NCBI GenBank assembly: GCA_963760935.1
Contig: CAVXFB010000008.1
Coordinates: forward strand, 310,001 to 374,000
Direction: 5' to 3'
Source of the DNA: CAVXFB01 sp963760935
GTDB lineage: Bacteria > Planctomycetota > Planctomycetia > Pirellulales > Thermoguttaceae
Length of the DNA stretch: 64,000 nucleotides
Part shown: piece by piece, positions 1 to 9,338 of the stretch
Layout: each line of letters begins with the position of its first letter
Position numbering within the stretch: the stretch's first letter is position 1
Position numbers and translations under genes: made by a program
The notes under the pieces: model-generated
The model's database searches: none
The model's input: only the letters and a program-made list of their open reading frames with translations
What the model was told of the DNA's origin: nothing

Positions 1-820
1 AGTCAGATGCGGCCCCCAAATATTCGCCGCGAGTCGTGACGTAGTTTACCTGATCTCCATCCCACAGGATTGAAGCCCTGCCATCGACGAAGAGATGGAA
101 ACATCCGCAACCGACGGGACGGATGCCGCGCACGCCAGCCGTCAGACCTGTGCCACTGAAACTCTGCTTCGCGAAGATGGATCCGCGATAGTAGGTCAGA
201 TCGTCGAACCGATCTGCGGTCACGCTGGCAGCCTCGCTCAATTGAGCGTAGCGAACGCCAAACGACACGCGCAGTTCGCCGTCGTTGTCGCAGCTCGAAA
301 ACAGTCGCGTGACTTCAAGGTCGGCCGTTTCGGCGCGAAAACTGTTTTCAACGGCGGAGTCCCGGCCGTAGATGGTCGGTAGTGTCGCGTCCATGTCGCC
401 GGTCTGAAGCCGCCAGTAGCGGCCGAGCAATCCCCAGCACTCGCCTTGTGTGCCCCAAGTAATCCGGGGTGAGAGGGTGAAACTGCCGGCATTCCGCGTG
501 GAAAACCCATCCGTGACCCCTTGATCGTCAATGAACGCAACGCCGCCAAAGTGCTGACTCTGTATCGGCGCAAGCCAGACGGCTTCCGTCTCGACAAACC
601 AGTGGCGGCAGCTACACGACCCTTCGCAGGAAGATTCGCTATCGCAAGTCGCCGCCGGGGCAGTTTCGCCGACACATTTCAACCCAGAAGTGGTTCCCGA
701 TATATCTAGCGTTCCGCTTACAGCTTGGCACCCATCCTCAGCAGCGGCCACACGTTGGCTAATCAATAGGCCACCGGCGATCAGCACAGAAAGTGTAACA
801 AAATGCTTCAACCAATCCAT
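1..820 (-). CDS. Outer-membrane beta-barrel protein, Lpg1974/MOMP-like (3' end outside window)
   Basis: I read this frame directly from the minus strand; it is open from the start at 820 to the window edge, so the C-terminus is missing. It starts MDWLKHFVTLSVLIAGG, a signal peptide, preceded by a perfect AAGGAGG ten bases before the ATG. A Cys-rich stretch follows (CDSESSCEGSCSC, residues ~55-67), then FVETEAVWLAPIQ and alternating aromatic/polar strands (LGRYWRLQTGD, RVSFGVRYAQLSE) typical of planctomycete pore-forming outer-membrane proteins of the Lpg1974 type. It is divergent from the barrel gene at 1158, so the two may share a control region. The barrel assignment is solid by pattern; the substrate is unknown. 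Confidence 0.72.
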   Translation of the reverse strand, partial: MDWLKHFVTLSVLIAGGLLISQRVAAAEDGCQAVSGTLDISGTTSGLKCVGETAPAATCDSESSCEGSCSCRHWFVETEAVWLAPIQSQHFGGVAFIDDQGVTDGFSTRNAGSFTLSPRITWGTQGECWGLLGRYWRLQTGDMDATLPTIYGRDSAVENSFRAETADLEVTRLFSSCDNDGELRVSFGVRYAQLSEAASVTADRFDDLTYYRGSIFAKQSFSGTGLTAGVRGIRPVGCGCFHLFVDGRASILWDGDQVNYVTTRGEYLGAASD

Positions 821-1157
821 GACTTGAATACCTCCTTGATATGCGCCACACCAGGGTGGCCATCAGAAATTCCCTCGATATGTGTGGAATCTGCCCGACC
901 GCGACGAGCGAATGCGGGCAAACTGGGTCCTGCTGGTGAGGCATATCGCCCTGGAACTGCACGCAAATAGATAATTTTCAGCACAGGCGTTACAACCCGC
1001 AAAACCGTTACGGCCACTCGTAATAATTAAGTAAGTTGCGAGCTATGTGCCGCCGATAACGATAATAACGCCCGGCTCGTTGTTTGCTGAATGGCGTGAA
1101 ATTCCGCGTCGTAACGAAAATTGCGCGAGTATCGGTTGTCCTGGGGGGGACGGACTC
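821..1157. other. Divergent intergenic region between two outer-membrane genes
   Basis: About 340 bases between divergently read envelope genes. It holds the AAGGAGG of the minus-strand gene at 831-837 and a GGGGGGA stretch just before the plus-strand ATG at 1158. I see no convincing ORF, RNA gene or consensus promoter pair; promoters for both genes should lie here. Confidence 0.5.
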
Positions 1158-2384
1158 ATGAGAATTGCGATTGATGCGCCGTGCTGTCGGCGAATGGGCC
1201 ACTTCCTGCTGACCTGCCTCTTGATCGCAGCGCCCACTTCAGACCTCGCCTTTGCTCAGCAATCACCGGGAATGGGCAGCGGTCTCGTCTACAACGCGCC
1301 GGTAAACGGGGAACATTACGACATGGTATTCGAGTGGGCAGCGCCCGCTCACCAATGGATGGTTGATGCTCCGGGCGGACGGCGGCCCGAAATCCAGGTT
1401 GCCGCCATGAGCCTCGTGCCCGAATCCGACGAGATTATCCCCGCGCCGAGCCCGTCGCTTAATCCGACCCAACTGCCGTCTCAACCGCCGTCCCAACTTG
1501 ACGACAATCAAAAGCTTGGGCAGGCGCCGGAAGACTTTAGCCATCAATTCTTGCGGCAGGAGTCGGTGTTGCTTAAGTGCGGCGAATTGCAGATCGACGT
1601 CGGTCTGAACTATACGGTCTTCGATCACAACTACACGAATCTGGCTATCGATCAGGCGAGCGGAGACCCTGTCGTGGTCGCGCTCGATTCGCGAGTCACC
1701 CAGCGCCTGATGCTGATCCCGCTGGACGTCCGTTACGGCGTGAGCGACACTCTACAAGCCTTTCTTGATGTGCCCTTCGGCTGGTCCAACACCCAGGATT
1801 CGTATGCCGGCCACGATGAGTTCGCCAATAGCACGGGCATTGGCGATCTGACGCAGGGCGTTTCCTGGTTGATCCACAAGGGCAACGGTTGCAGTTACAG
1901 TCCGGACGTGATCGCCACGTTCGCCTACACAGCCCCGACGGCCGACGTCAGTCCGCTGCAAGGCATTTTGGAACCGCCCAACGCCCTGCTGGGCCAGGGC
2001 TTTTGGTACGGGTCGTGGAACGTCCTGGTCGTGCACACCGTCGATCCCGTCGTTTTGTTCTACGGCCTCGGCAGCCGGCACGGAATTTCGCGGGAATACC
2101 ACGGCTACAACATTCTTCCCGGCGATCAGTATTCATATCGTTTCGGCCTCGGCTTTGCCGTCAACGAGAAAGTCACGCTCAGCGCTATCGTCAACGGTTC
2201 GTACATTACGGAGCCGAAGTTGAATGGGCGGAACGTGGAGGGATTGGCGCTGGAACCGATCTCGATGCGCTTTGCCGCAACAGTCGCCCGGCCCACATGC
2301 ATGCGGTTCTGGGAGCCGTTCGTCGAGATCGGCATGACGTCCGACGCGCCTAACGTGCGGCTTGGAATGACATTTACCTACTAA
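1158..2384 (+). CDS. Outer-membrane beta-barrel transporter-like protein
   Basis: A protein of 408 residues from the ATG at 1158, chosen because GGGGGGA precedes it and it opens a signal peptide (MRIAIDAPCCRRMGHFLLTCLLIAAP... ending near FAQ). A Pro-rich linker (~residues 95-120) leads into a barrel: QIDVGLNYTVFDHN, DVRYGVSDTLQAFLDVPFGW, GIGDLTQGVSWLI, ending in aromatic MTFTY as outer-membrane barrels do. The pattern matches the transporter/MetA-pathway-like barrel family whose members often sit beside C39-type peptidases. The next gene, 39 bases downstream, is such a peptidase, suggesting a joint export role. Substrate unknown. Confidence 0.68.
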   Translation: MRIAIDAPCCRRMGHFLLTCLLIAAPTSDLAFAQQSPGMGSGLVYNAPVNGEHYDMVFEWAAPAHQWMVDAPGGRRPEIQVAAMSLVPESDEIIPAPSPSLNPTQLPSQPPSQLDDNQKLGQAPEDFSHQFLRQESVLLKCGELQIDVGLNYTVFDHNYTNLAIDQASGDPVVVALDSRVTQRLMLIPLDVRYGVSDTLQAFLDVPFGWSNTQDSYAGHDEFANSTGIGDLTQGVSWLIHKGNGCSYSPDVIATFAYTAPTADVSPLQGILEPPNALLGQGFWYGSWNVLVVHTVDPVVLFYGLGSRHGISREYHGYNILPGDQYSYRFGLGFAVNEKVTLSAIVNGSYITEPKLNGRNVEGLALEPISMRFAATVARPTCMRFWEPFVEIGMTSDAPNVRLGMTFTY

Positions 2385-2423
2385 AAACCCTCCGCCAACG
2401 ATTCGCCCATCAGGAGCCGTTCC

Positions 2424-3155
2424 ATGCAGCGGATTTCCAGACGCAAATGCCTCGCGGCCGTGCTGGGTGGTTCTCTGGCGGCCATCGCGCCATTAGCCCT
2501 GGCGAACGATTGTATCCGGGCGCCAGTCCGCGACTCGGACCACATTTTCAGTCGCTACGCACGGAGTTGGCGCGAACTGCGGCGATGCAATGTCGTCATG
2601 CAGGAATACGACTATTCTTGCGGCGCGGCAGCGCTGAGCACCATCCTTCAGTACTATTGGAATGACCCGGTAACGGAAAAGCAGATACTCACGGACCTCT
2701 TCAAGATCCTGACGATCGGGGAAATCAAGGACCGCACGAAAAATGGAATGACGATCACCGACTTGCGCCGGGTCTCCGTCGAGATGGGGTATCTTGCCTC
2801 GATCGGCACGCTGACGTTTGACAAACTCGCGGAGTCGAAAATCCCGCTGATCGTGCCCATCCATATCAACGACTCCGACCACTTCGTGGTCTATCGCGGT
2901 ACGGCCGGCGGCCGCGTGTATTTGGCCGATCCTCTACGCGGCAACGTGCGTCCCACGGTGCCCGAGTTCTGCTCGCAGTGGAACAAAAACGCAATCCTCG
3001 TCGTGGTCAAGAAGGACGAAAAACCGAGAGAATGTTCGCCGCTCAGCATCAGGTCGGATGAAGTGCTGGTTGGAAACACGACCGATCAATGGGTCGACAT
3101 GGCGTTGCCGCGGCCGCTGCCTGTGCCGCCGCCGCAGCCGGCGATCATCCACTAA
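2424..3155 (+). CDS. Secreted C39-family peptidase-like protein
   Basis: A protein of 243 residues. Residues 1-27 form a Tat-like/Sec signal (RRKCLAAVLGGSLAAIAPLALA). The papain-like C39 fold is visible: QEYDYSCGAAALSTILQYY carries the oxyanion Gln and catalytic Cys, SDHFVVYRG the catalytic His, and VYLADPLRG the Asp. C39 peptidases normally cleave double-Gly leaders inside ABC exporters, but this one is free-standing, as in FapD of the Pseudomonas amyloid system. It directly follows an outer-membrane barrel gene. A Pro-rich tail (PLPVPPPQP) ends the protein. The peptidase class is well supported; the substrate is not visible, since I found no double-Gly leader peptide nearby. Confidence 0.75.
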   Translation: MQRISRRKCLAAVLGGSLAAIAPLALANDCIRAPVRDSDHIFSRYARSWRELRRCNVVMQEYDYSCGAAALSTILQYYWNDPVTEKQILTDLFKILTIGEIKDRTKNGMTITDLRRVSVEMGYLASIGTLTFDKLAESKIPLIVPIHINDSDHFVVYRGTAGGRVYLADPLRGNVRPTVPEFCSQWNKNAILVVVKKDEKPRECSPLSIRSDEVLVGNTTDQWVDMALPRPLPVPPPQPAIIH

Positions 3156-3192
3156 GAGGCTGTGGATGAAAGTCGGATGCGTCGTAATGATT

Positions 3193-3215
3193 CGCGGTGA
3201 ACCCACTAAACCGCG
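3193..3215. terminator. Weak hairpin between convergent genes
   Basis: CGCGGT at 3193-3198 pairs with ACCGCG at 3210-3215, between the ends of the peptidase gene and serA. There is no T tract, so a terminator role is only suggested by its place. Confidence 0.3.
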
Positions 3216-4844
3216 CTAACCGCCCATCCAGGAAGGCAGCTCGCCGCGGGCTGGTAGCTTGACGACCCAGGCTTGCTTGACCTCATCCAGCGCCAGCACC
3301 TCGGCCAACGCTTCGGCCGGAGGGGCCGAATCGAGCGCCAGGACGCCGATGGCGTCGCCACCGGGCCCTTCGTCTGTTCGGCCGACCGACATTTGGGCGA
3401 TGTTGACCCGATGCTGGCCAAAGATGCTGCCGACCTGACCAATGACGCCAGGCGTGTCGCGGTGAGCAAAGATCATCAGGATGCCGTCGAGGTAGCTTTC
3501 CAGGCGGCAGTTGCCCTTCTGCACCAGTCGCGGCATGTTGTTGCCGAAAAGCGTGCCCGAAGCGATCGAGGTCTTCTTGCTCGTGACGACTTCGGCCGTG
3601 ATTACGGAGCTGAAGTCTCCCATCTCGGTGTTCCGCTGTTCAATGATCTCGATGCCCCGTTCGCGCAGCAGGACCTCGGCATTAACGATATTTACTCCCG
3701 CAGCCAGCGCATGTTCCAGCAGGCCCGCGGCAAATGCCGCCGAAAGCAACCGCGTGTCCTTCTTTGCCACTTCCCCTTTGTAGCTGAGCCGGCAGCTTGT
3801 CGGCGGGCAGTGGTCCATCTGCGCCAGCAGGATACCCAGCCGGTAGGCGACGTTCAGATAGCCGCGCAGCTCTTCCAGAGTCTTCGGATCCAACGGCGAC
3901 ATGTTGACCGACTGCTTGATCGCACCGGTGGTAAAGAAGTCGATCAAAAGCTCCGCAGCCTCGACGGCCACGCTCGTTTGAGCCTCCTCGGTGCTGGCGC
4001 CCAGGTGCGGTGTGCACAGGACGCCCGGCAAGCCGAACAGCGGGTTCTTCGTGCACGGTTCCTCGGGGTACACGTCGATAGCCACGCCCGCGAGGTGGCC
4101 GCTCTTCAGCCCTTCGACCAGCGCCGCCTCGTCGTAAATGCCGCCGCGGGCGCAATTGACCAGCCGCGCGCCCTTCTTAAGCATTGGTACTTCTTTGGCG
4201 CTAATAAGATTCTTCGTGGCATCGTTCAGCGGCGTGTGAACCGTAAGATAGTCGACCAGCGGCAGCATCGCATGAGTCGAATCGCAGGTTTCGATCCCCA
4301 ACTCTTTCGCCCGGGCGGTGGGAAGGAAGGGATCGTAACCGAGGACGCGCATTTCGAGGCCGCGGGCCCGGGTGGCAACCGCTTGGCCAACGCGGCCCAG
4401 ACCGATGATGCCCAGTGTCTTGCCGGCCAACTGGCTGCCCATGAACTTCTTGCGGTCCCAGCGGCCCTCGATCAGGCTTTGATTGGCCGGGGCGATGTTT
4501 CGCGACATGGCCAGCATCAGCGCGATCGTGTGCTCGGCGGTCGAGAGCGTATTGCCGCCGGGGGTGTTCATGACGACGATGCCCTGCCGCGTGGCCGCCT
4601 GGGTGTCGATGTTGTCGACTCCCACGCCGGCGCGGGCGATAGCACGCAAGCGATTGTTGCCCTTGAGCACGTCGGCGGTGATCTTCACGCCGCTGCGACA
4701 AATCGCGCCGTCGGCATTCAGCAAGGCCTGCCGCAAATCTTCGCCCTTGAGGCCCGTGCGAACCTCCACGTCGAGATTCCCGGCCGCTTCCAAGAGACTA
4801 AGACCGTCTTGCGACAACTCGTCGAGTACTAGAATAGTGGGCAT
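3216..4844 (-). CDS. serA: D-3-phosphoglycerate dehydrogenase
   Basis: Oxidises 3-phosphoglycerate to 3-phosphohydroxypyruvate, the first step of serine synthesis. From the ATG at 4844 the protein is 542 residues (MPTILVLDELSQDG); a GTG five codons upstream is possible but neither start has a clear ribosome site. The order is substrate domain, Rossmann domain (GIIGLGRVGQAVATRA, ~143-158), catalytic Arg/Glu/His region (NCARGGIYDE, PHLGASTEEAQ), then the intervening and C-terminal ACT domains (DTPGVIGQVGSIFG) of the long SerA type, which usually allow serine feedback. It lies 72 bases downstream of a class V aminotransferase on the same strand, so the two probably form one serine-synthesis operon. 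Confidence 0.95.
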   Translation of the reverse strand: MPTILVLDELSQDGLSLLEAAGNLDVEVRTGLKGEDLRQALLNADGAICRSGVKITADVLKGNNRLRAIARAGVGVDNIDTQAATRQGIVVMNTPGGNTLSTAEHTIALMLAMSRNIAPANQSLIEGRWDRKKFMGSQLAGKTLGIIGLGRVGQAVATRARGLEMRVLGYDPFLPTARAKELGIETCDSTHAMLPLVDYLTVHTPLNDATKNLISAKEVPMLKKGARLVNCARGGIYDEAALVEGLKSGHLAGVAIDVYPEEPCTKNPLFGLPGVLCTPHLGASTEEAQTSVAVEAAELLIDFFTTGAIKQSVNMSPLDPKTLEELRGYLNVAYRLGILLAQMDHCPPTSCRLSYKGEVAKKDTRLLSAAFAAGLLEHALAAGVNIVNAEVLLRERGIEIIEQRNTEMGDFSSVITAEVVTSKKTSIASGTLFGNNMPRLVQKGNCRLESYLDGILMIFAHRDTPGVIGQVGSIFGQHRVNIAQMSVGRTDEGPGGDAIGVLALDSAPPAEALAEVLALDEVKQAWVVKLPARGELPSWMGG

Positions 4845-4916
4845 AGTTTTGTCAGTCACTTTCTGGCAAGGTATTTAATAGCCATGTCTCCTGCGCAACA
4901 TAGCTTGGAATGCCAT

Positions 4917-6068
4917 CTACTGAGCGTGCGATTTGGCAAGCACCCGGCTCGCAGCCGTCACGCCAGCTCCTAGCTTAACGTCCTGTCCAATCTCGGCAAG
5001 GGCCAGCTCGATAGCGGCCAGCGCGGAAAGGACATCGAGTTCATCGCAAAGTCCCATGTGCGCGATGCGGAAGATCCGCCCCTTCAGCGGTCCTTGCCCC
5101 CCAGCCAGTTTGACTCCGAAACGAACCCGCAAACACTCAAAAAATCGCTTGCCGTCGAGCCCGTCAGGCAAGTAGACGGCCGTCATGCCGTCGCCGGGGC
5201 GACTGGCAACCAGCCGCAAGCCGAGAGCGCCAATGCCCGCCCGGGTCGCTTCGGCCAGAACCTTTGTGCGCGTCCAAACCTGCTCGATGCCTTCGGCACG
5301 TATGACGCGGAGACTTTCCGACAGTGCCTTAACCAATGGGATAGCCGGCGTGTACGGCGTGTCCGAGTCTTTTAGCGCCTTGCGGTACGCCAGCAGATCG
5401 AAGTAGAACGCCGGCCGATCGATCGATTCGATCTGCTTCCATGCAGCCGGACTGACAGCGACCAGCGCCAGCCCAGGCGGCGTCATCAGCGCCTTTTGCG
5501 AACCGGCCACCAGCACGTCGATACCCCAGGCATCAGTCCGGCACTCTTCGGCGCCAACGCCGCTGATGCCGTCGACCACTAACAGTGCCTTGCTGGGACC
5601 GACAACACGGCCGATCGATTGAATGTCGTGGCCCACGCCGGTGCTGGTCTCCAGGAGCGTCGCAAAAACGGCCACCGTGTCCGGATGTTGCTCCAACAGC
5701 CGGGCAACTTCGCCGGCCTCGAACGCAGCTCCCCACGGGACCTCGTACTTCACGACTTCGATACCAAACACTTCGCAAATCTTCCGCCATCGCTCGGCAA
5801 ACTTGCCCGACTCGAGCACGATCGCCTTGCCGCCTCGCGGCACGAGATTGACCACCGCCGCCTCCATCGCCCCGGTGCCGGAACTGGTCAGCAGCAGCAC
5901 GTCGTTCTCTGTGGCAAGGGTGTATTTCAGTCCGGCAAAGACCTCGGCCAGCAATGCCCGAAACTCGGGCGTGCGATGGTGCGTGACTTGCCGTGCCAAA
6001 CTCAGAAGAGCCACTTCGGGCACTTCGGTCGGTCCGGGGGTCATCAGTCGTTGTTTGGTGGTTCTCAT
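4917..6068 (-). CDS. Class V aminotransferase (alanine-glyoxylate/serine-pyruvate type)
   Basis: A PLP enzyme of 383 residues. It starts MRTTKQRLMTPGPTEVPE, the usual N-terminus of the AGXT/PucG branch; TSSGTGAMEA binds the cofactor phosphate, VDGISGVGAEE holds the PLP Asp, and VAGSQKALMTPPG the Schiff-base Lys. Family members transaminate serine, alanine or phosphoserine with glyoxylate, pyruvate or 2-oxoglutarate. Its position just upstream of serA suggests it acts on phosphohydroxypyruvate or serine in place of a classical SerC. The family is certain; the substrate is inferred from context. Confidence 0.88.
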   Translation of the reverse strand: MRTTKQRLMTPGPTEVPEVALLSLARQVTHHRTPEFRALLAEVFAGLKYTLATENDVLLLTSSGTGAMEAAVVNLVPRGGKAIVLESGKFAERWRKICEVFGIEVVKYEVPWGAAFEAGEVARLLEQHPDTVAVFATLLETSTGVGHDIQSIGRVVGPSKALLVVDGISGVGAEECRTDAWGIDVLVAGSQKALMTPPGLALVAVSPAAWKQIESIDRPAFYFDLLAYRKALKDSDTPYTPAIPLVKALSESLRVIRAEGIEQVWTRTKVLAEATRAGIGALGLRLVASRPGDGMTAVYLPDGLDGKRFFECLRVRFGVKLAGGQGPLKGRIFRIAHMGLCDELDVLSALAAIELALAEIGQDVKLGAGVTAASRVLAKSHAQ

Positions 6069-6127
6069 AGCGGAAGCCGGTACAACAGCGAGCAGCGAAT
6101 GAACTTATATTCGGCCAAAAAGACCCG

Positions 6128-6154
6128 AGACGGCACACGGAGTGTGTCGGCTAC
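6128..6154. repeat. Dispersed palindrome, GGCACAC-GTGTG type
   Basis: Between the aminotransferase and the small membrane gene lies a copy (ACGGCACACGGAGTGTGTCG) of the short palindrome found also at 9656, 10901, 19753, 26066 and 49886-49995. Confidence 0.6.
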
Positions 6155-6168
6155 GATTGAGGCGATCC

Positions 6169-6423
6169 CTATTGGGGCTCATCGGGCTGGTCAGGTCCTC
6201 GCAGCGTGCCAACAGCCAACACCAATACGAGGGAGATCAATTCGATGGCCCAAAGGATTCCACAGCCAAGAGCGATGCGCTGAAGCACCGACGCTCCCGC
6301 GGCGTCGCCCATCGCCCCGAGAAGGCTAGCGACGCCGAAAACCACACACGTTGTGATCGGCAGCAATACGGCCGTGACGATCAGGCCCAGTACGACCCGG
6401 TGAGGAATGAGCGGTGGAGGCAT
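6169..6423 (-). CDS. Small two-helix membrane protein
   Basis: A protein of 84 residues. Two hydrophobic helices are visible (~9-36, LGLIVTAVLLPITTCVVFG; ~46-74, LQRIALGCGILWAIELISLVLVLAV), followed by an acidic polar tail (GPDQPDEPQ). The N-terminus MPPPLIPHR is short and basic, so both ends may face the cytoplasm. It lies 100 bases upstream of the aminotransferase on the same strand, with a palindromic repeat between. I do not recognise a family; the clean helix pattern supports a real gene. Confidence 0.55.
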   Translation of the reverse strand: MPPPLIPHRVVLGLIVTAVLLPITTCVVFGVASLLGAMGDAAGASVLQRIALGCGILWAIELISLVLVLAVGTLRGPDQPDEPQ

Positions 6424-6524
6424 AGTCCAATTCTACCAGTTTTCCCAATTTTGCGGACCGGCAGAGTCGCTGTCAAGCCGGTCAATGGGATATCCAACTC
6501 GTCCGTGACCTTATTCCCTACTTG

Positions 6525-6545
6525 TTCCCAAGCTCTGCTTGGGAA
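6525..6545. repeat. TTCCCAAGC palindrome
   Basis: Perfect nine-base arms TTCCCAAGC and GCTTGGGAA around TCT. A second, longer copy lies at 17835-17860 next to the Crp/Fnr gene. The rest of 6424-6701 shows nothing else I can name. Confidence 0.7.
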
Positions 6546-6701
6546 TGCACCCTGATGCACGTACTCCTTCCCCCCGAATCACATCCGCACCCTAAGCGTC
6601 GGACCAAGTGGCGTCTTCGCCGTGCCTCCGCGCTTGACTTGACCCCGCCATAGAACACAATGAAGTACGGTTGCCGGGCGTTGTGGCCTGAGGAGATTTG
6701 C

Positions 6702-9089
6702 ATGCGAAATGTCGGCTTTCGACTGCTTTTGAACTTCTGGCGACTTTCTGTCGCCGCAGTCGCGCTGACAACGATCCTCGGCACAGCCGGCGGCACCGAG
6801 ATTGTGCTGAAAGACGGCCGCGCGTTGACCGGCAAGCTCGGAAAAGTCGCCGGGTTGGCCGAATCGCCTCAAGCCATGAAGACCGATGCCGACCGGCTGC
6901 AACTGATCGACTTTTTGGACGACAATCTGCGTCGAACGTTTTTCTCGGATCGGCTGGTGCGCGAAGTGCGGCCCGACGAAAACCGGCAACTCGACGAGAA
7001 GTTTGTTCTCGGCCAGCGGGTGCTGCGGTCGGGCCCATCGATCAAAAGCGTCGGCCAACCGCTGCGGATTCAGCCCTTCGACGAGTTCGGCCGCCGCATC
7101 TTCACGATGTCGACCTTCAAAGGGCCGGTCAATGTCATCCAGGGTATCACCGAGCTGACGCCGCATTGGACAAAGGTCGAGGGCATCAGCCACATCTGGG
7201 ACATGCGAATCGCCACCAGTTCCATTCCCGGCGACATTCTCCACAAAATGCTCCTGAAGCAGATCAATCCCAAGAACGTCGAGCACTATAAGAAGTTGGC
7301 TCGCTTCTATTTGCAGTGCGCGCGGTACGAACAGGCCCAGCAGGTCTTGGAGAGCATGTTCAAGGCCTTTCCCGACCGCGCCGATCTCAAAGAGGAGTTG
7401 GCGCCGTCGATGCGGGCGATCCAGCAGCTTTCTGCACAGCGGCTCCTTTCCGAACTCCGCCTGCGGCGCGACGCCGGTCAGCATCGCCTCGTGGTCGACA
7501 GCCTGAAACGGTTTCCCGCTGAAGGCGTCGGCGGCGACATTTTGCAGGGCGTCAGCGAAATGCTTCACGAGTACGAGACCCGCGAGACTCGGCGACAGGC
7601 CGTGATCAAACATCTGCGCGAGTTGGCCGACCGCCTTGCCGATACCATTCAGCGTGAAAACCTCAAACCGATCCTCGACGAAATTGCCGCCGAGATTGGG
7701 CCCAACACGCTGGATCGCATGGCGGCCTTTCTGCAAAACGCCGACGATCCCGAAATGTCCGATAGCGACAAGGTAGCGCTGGCCATCAGCGGCTGGTTGC
7801 TAGGCGCCGACGCGGCCACCGAGAAACTGCCCACGGCGATCTCCGCATATAAGGTCCGCGGGCTAATTCTCAAGTACTTCGATGCTCAGGGGGTGCCTGA
7901 TCGCGAACGGACGTATAGCTATATCCGGATGGAATCGGGTGCGGCTCCGGCCATGGTGGCTGCACTCTTGGCACACATGAAGCCGCCCGTCAGCCCGCCC
8001 GCGCCGGTCGAGAAAAGGCCCGGCTTCTACGAAATCGAGGTGCCCGGCCTCGCCAAAGATGCGCCGATCACCTATTACGTACAACTACCGCCCGAGTACG
8101 ATCCGTATCGCCTATACCCGGCGATCGTCACGCTCAACGGTCGAGCCACCACGCCCCAGCAGCAGATCGATTGGTGGGCCGGCGCCCGCGGCAACAACGG
8201 CGTTCGTGCCGGCCAGGCAACGCGGTGGGGATATATCGTCATTGCTCCGGCGTGGACTGAGGAGCATCAGAAGCAGTATGACTATTCGGCCCGTGAACAT
8301 GCGGCCGTGCTGAATTCGCTGCGCGACGCCTGCCGGCGGTTTTCAATCGACACCGACCGCGTCTTTCTCTCCGGCCACTCGATGGGCGGCGACGCCGCCT
8401 GGGACATGGGACTTGCCCACCCCGATCTTTGGGCCGGTGTGATTCCCATCGTGGCCCAATCGGATCGTTACTGCAATCTCTACTGGAAGAATGCCCGCTA
8501 TGTGCCGTTCTATGTCGTTGCCGGTGAACTGGACGGCGCAAAAATGACGAAGAACGCCATCGATCTCGACCGCTACCTCCAACGCGGCTTCGATACGACG
8601 GTGGTCGAATATCTCGGCCGAGGGCACGAGGACTTTTCCGATGAAATTCTGCGGATCTTTGACTGGATGGGGCGATTCCGCCGCAACTTCTTCCCGCGCG
8701 ATTTTACCTGCGAAACGATGCGCCCCTGGGATAACTTCTTTTGGTGGGTGGAAATCCAGGGCTTGCCGCCACGGTCGGCCGTCGATCCCGCCAACTGGCC
8801 GCCGCCAAAAGGAACGCTGCCGGTGCAGGTGCGGGGCTTGATCAATAACCACAACGGAATCAACGTCCGCACCGGCACAAGCCAGGTGACCGTCTGGTTA
8901 TCGCCAAGAATGCTCGACTTCAAGTTGCGAGCCACCGTAACTCTGAATGGCCGCCGACTGAACGCGTCCGACCAAATCATCCGTCCCGATCTACGCGTCA
9001 TGCTCGACGACGTCCGTACCCGAGGCGACCGCCAGCATCCGTTTTGGGCTCGGCTGGATGGAGCAACCGGGCGTGGCCGCGGCGAATAA
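6702..9089 (+). CDS. Secreted alpha/beta-hydrolase (esterase/PHB-depolymerase-like) with large N-terminal region
   Basis: A protein of 795 residues from the ATG at 6702, which follows TGAGGAGA and opens a signal peptide (LLLNFWRLSVAAVALTTILGTAGG). Residues ~30-430 are alpha-helical with a KDGRALTGKLG start, a motif of planctomycete surface proteins, and a TPR-like stretch (YKKLARFYLQCARYEQAQQVLE). The C-terminal part is an alpha/beta hydrolase: PPEYDPYRLYPAIVTLNG, nucleophile elbow GHSMGGDAAWDMG, acid region VVAGELDGAKM, and a candidate catalytic His in LGRGHEDFSDE. It probably acts on an ester or peptide outside the cytoplasm. The substrate cannot be read from sequence. Confidence 0.75.
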   Translation: MRNVGFRLLLNFWRLSVAAVALTTILGTAGGTEIVLKDGRALTGKLGKVAGLAESPQAMKTDADRLQLIDFLDDNLRRTFFSDRLVREVRPDENRQLDEKFVLGQRVLRSGPSIKSVGQPLRIQPFDEFGRRIFTMSTFKGPVNVIQGITELTPHWTKVEGISHIWDMRIATSSIPGDILHKMLLKQINPKNVEHYKKLARFYLQCARYEQAQQVLESMFKAFPDRADLKEELAPSMRAIQQLSAQRLLSELRLRRDAGQHRLVVDSLKRFPAEGVGGDILQGVSEMLHEYETRETRRQAVIKHLRELADRLADTIQRENLKPILDEIAAEIGPNTLDRMAAFLQNADDPEMSDSDKVALAISGWLLGADAATEKLPTAISAYKVRGLILKYFDAQGVPDRERTYSYIRMESGAAPAMVAALLAHMKPPVSPPAPVEKRPGFYEIEVPGLAKDAPITYYVQLPPEYDPYRLYPAIVTLNGRATTPQQQIDWWAGARGNNGVRAGQATRWGYIVIAPAWTEEHQKQYDYSAREHAAVLNSLRDACRRFSIDTDRVFLSGHSMGGDAAWDMGLAHPDLWAGVIPIVAQSDRYCNLYWKNARYVPFYVVAGELDGAKMTKNAIDLDRYLQRGFDTTVVEYLGRGHEDFSDEILRIFDWMGRFRRNFFPRDFTCETMRPWDNFFWWVEIQGLPPRSAVDPANWPPPKGTLPVQVRGLINNHNGINVRTGTSQVTVWLSPRMLDFKLRATVTLNGRRLNASDQIIRPDLRVMLDDVRTRGDRQHPFWARLDGATGRGRGE

Positions 9090-9338
9090 AACGGCAGCCT
9101 CTGCGACAAATAGGGCTTGCGACAAATAGCGATAAAGGATCTGCCACGTCGACCCTGCCAACATCTTTGGCGGTCAACTTGGCGGATGCGGTGGATCGAG
9201 ACGTCATCATGCCCTCCCGCTCTTCACCCCCGCTTCTTGGGCACTATTGACTAGCATTCATGACCCGTTAAACTAGAAGTGTGGGCCTGTCGTGTGCGTT
9301 CTCTCGTGAATTCGGGGACTTTTTTGCAGGTGCCTTAT

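Noticed and set aside
3273..4832. A 519-codon plus-strand frame opposite serA
   Set aside because: It is the mirror of a strong SerA frame with all motifs; the predicted protein is rich in Arg/His/Gln without domain features.
6579..7736. A 385-codon minus-strand frame opposite the hydrolase gene
   Set aside because: No start signal or domain pattern; codon use on the plus strand fits a real protein with signal peptide.
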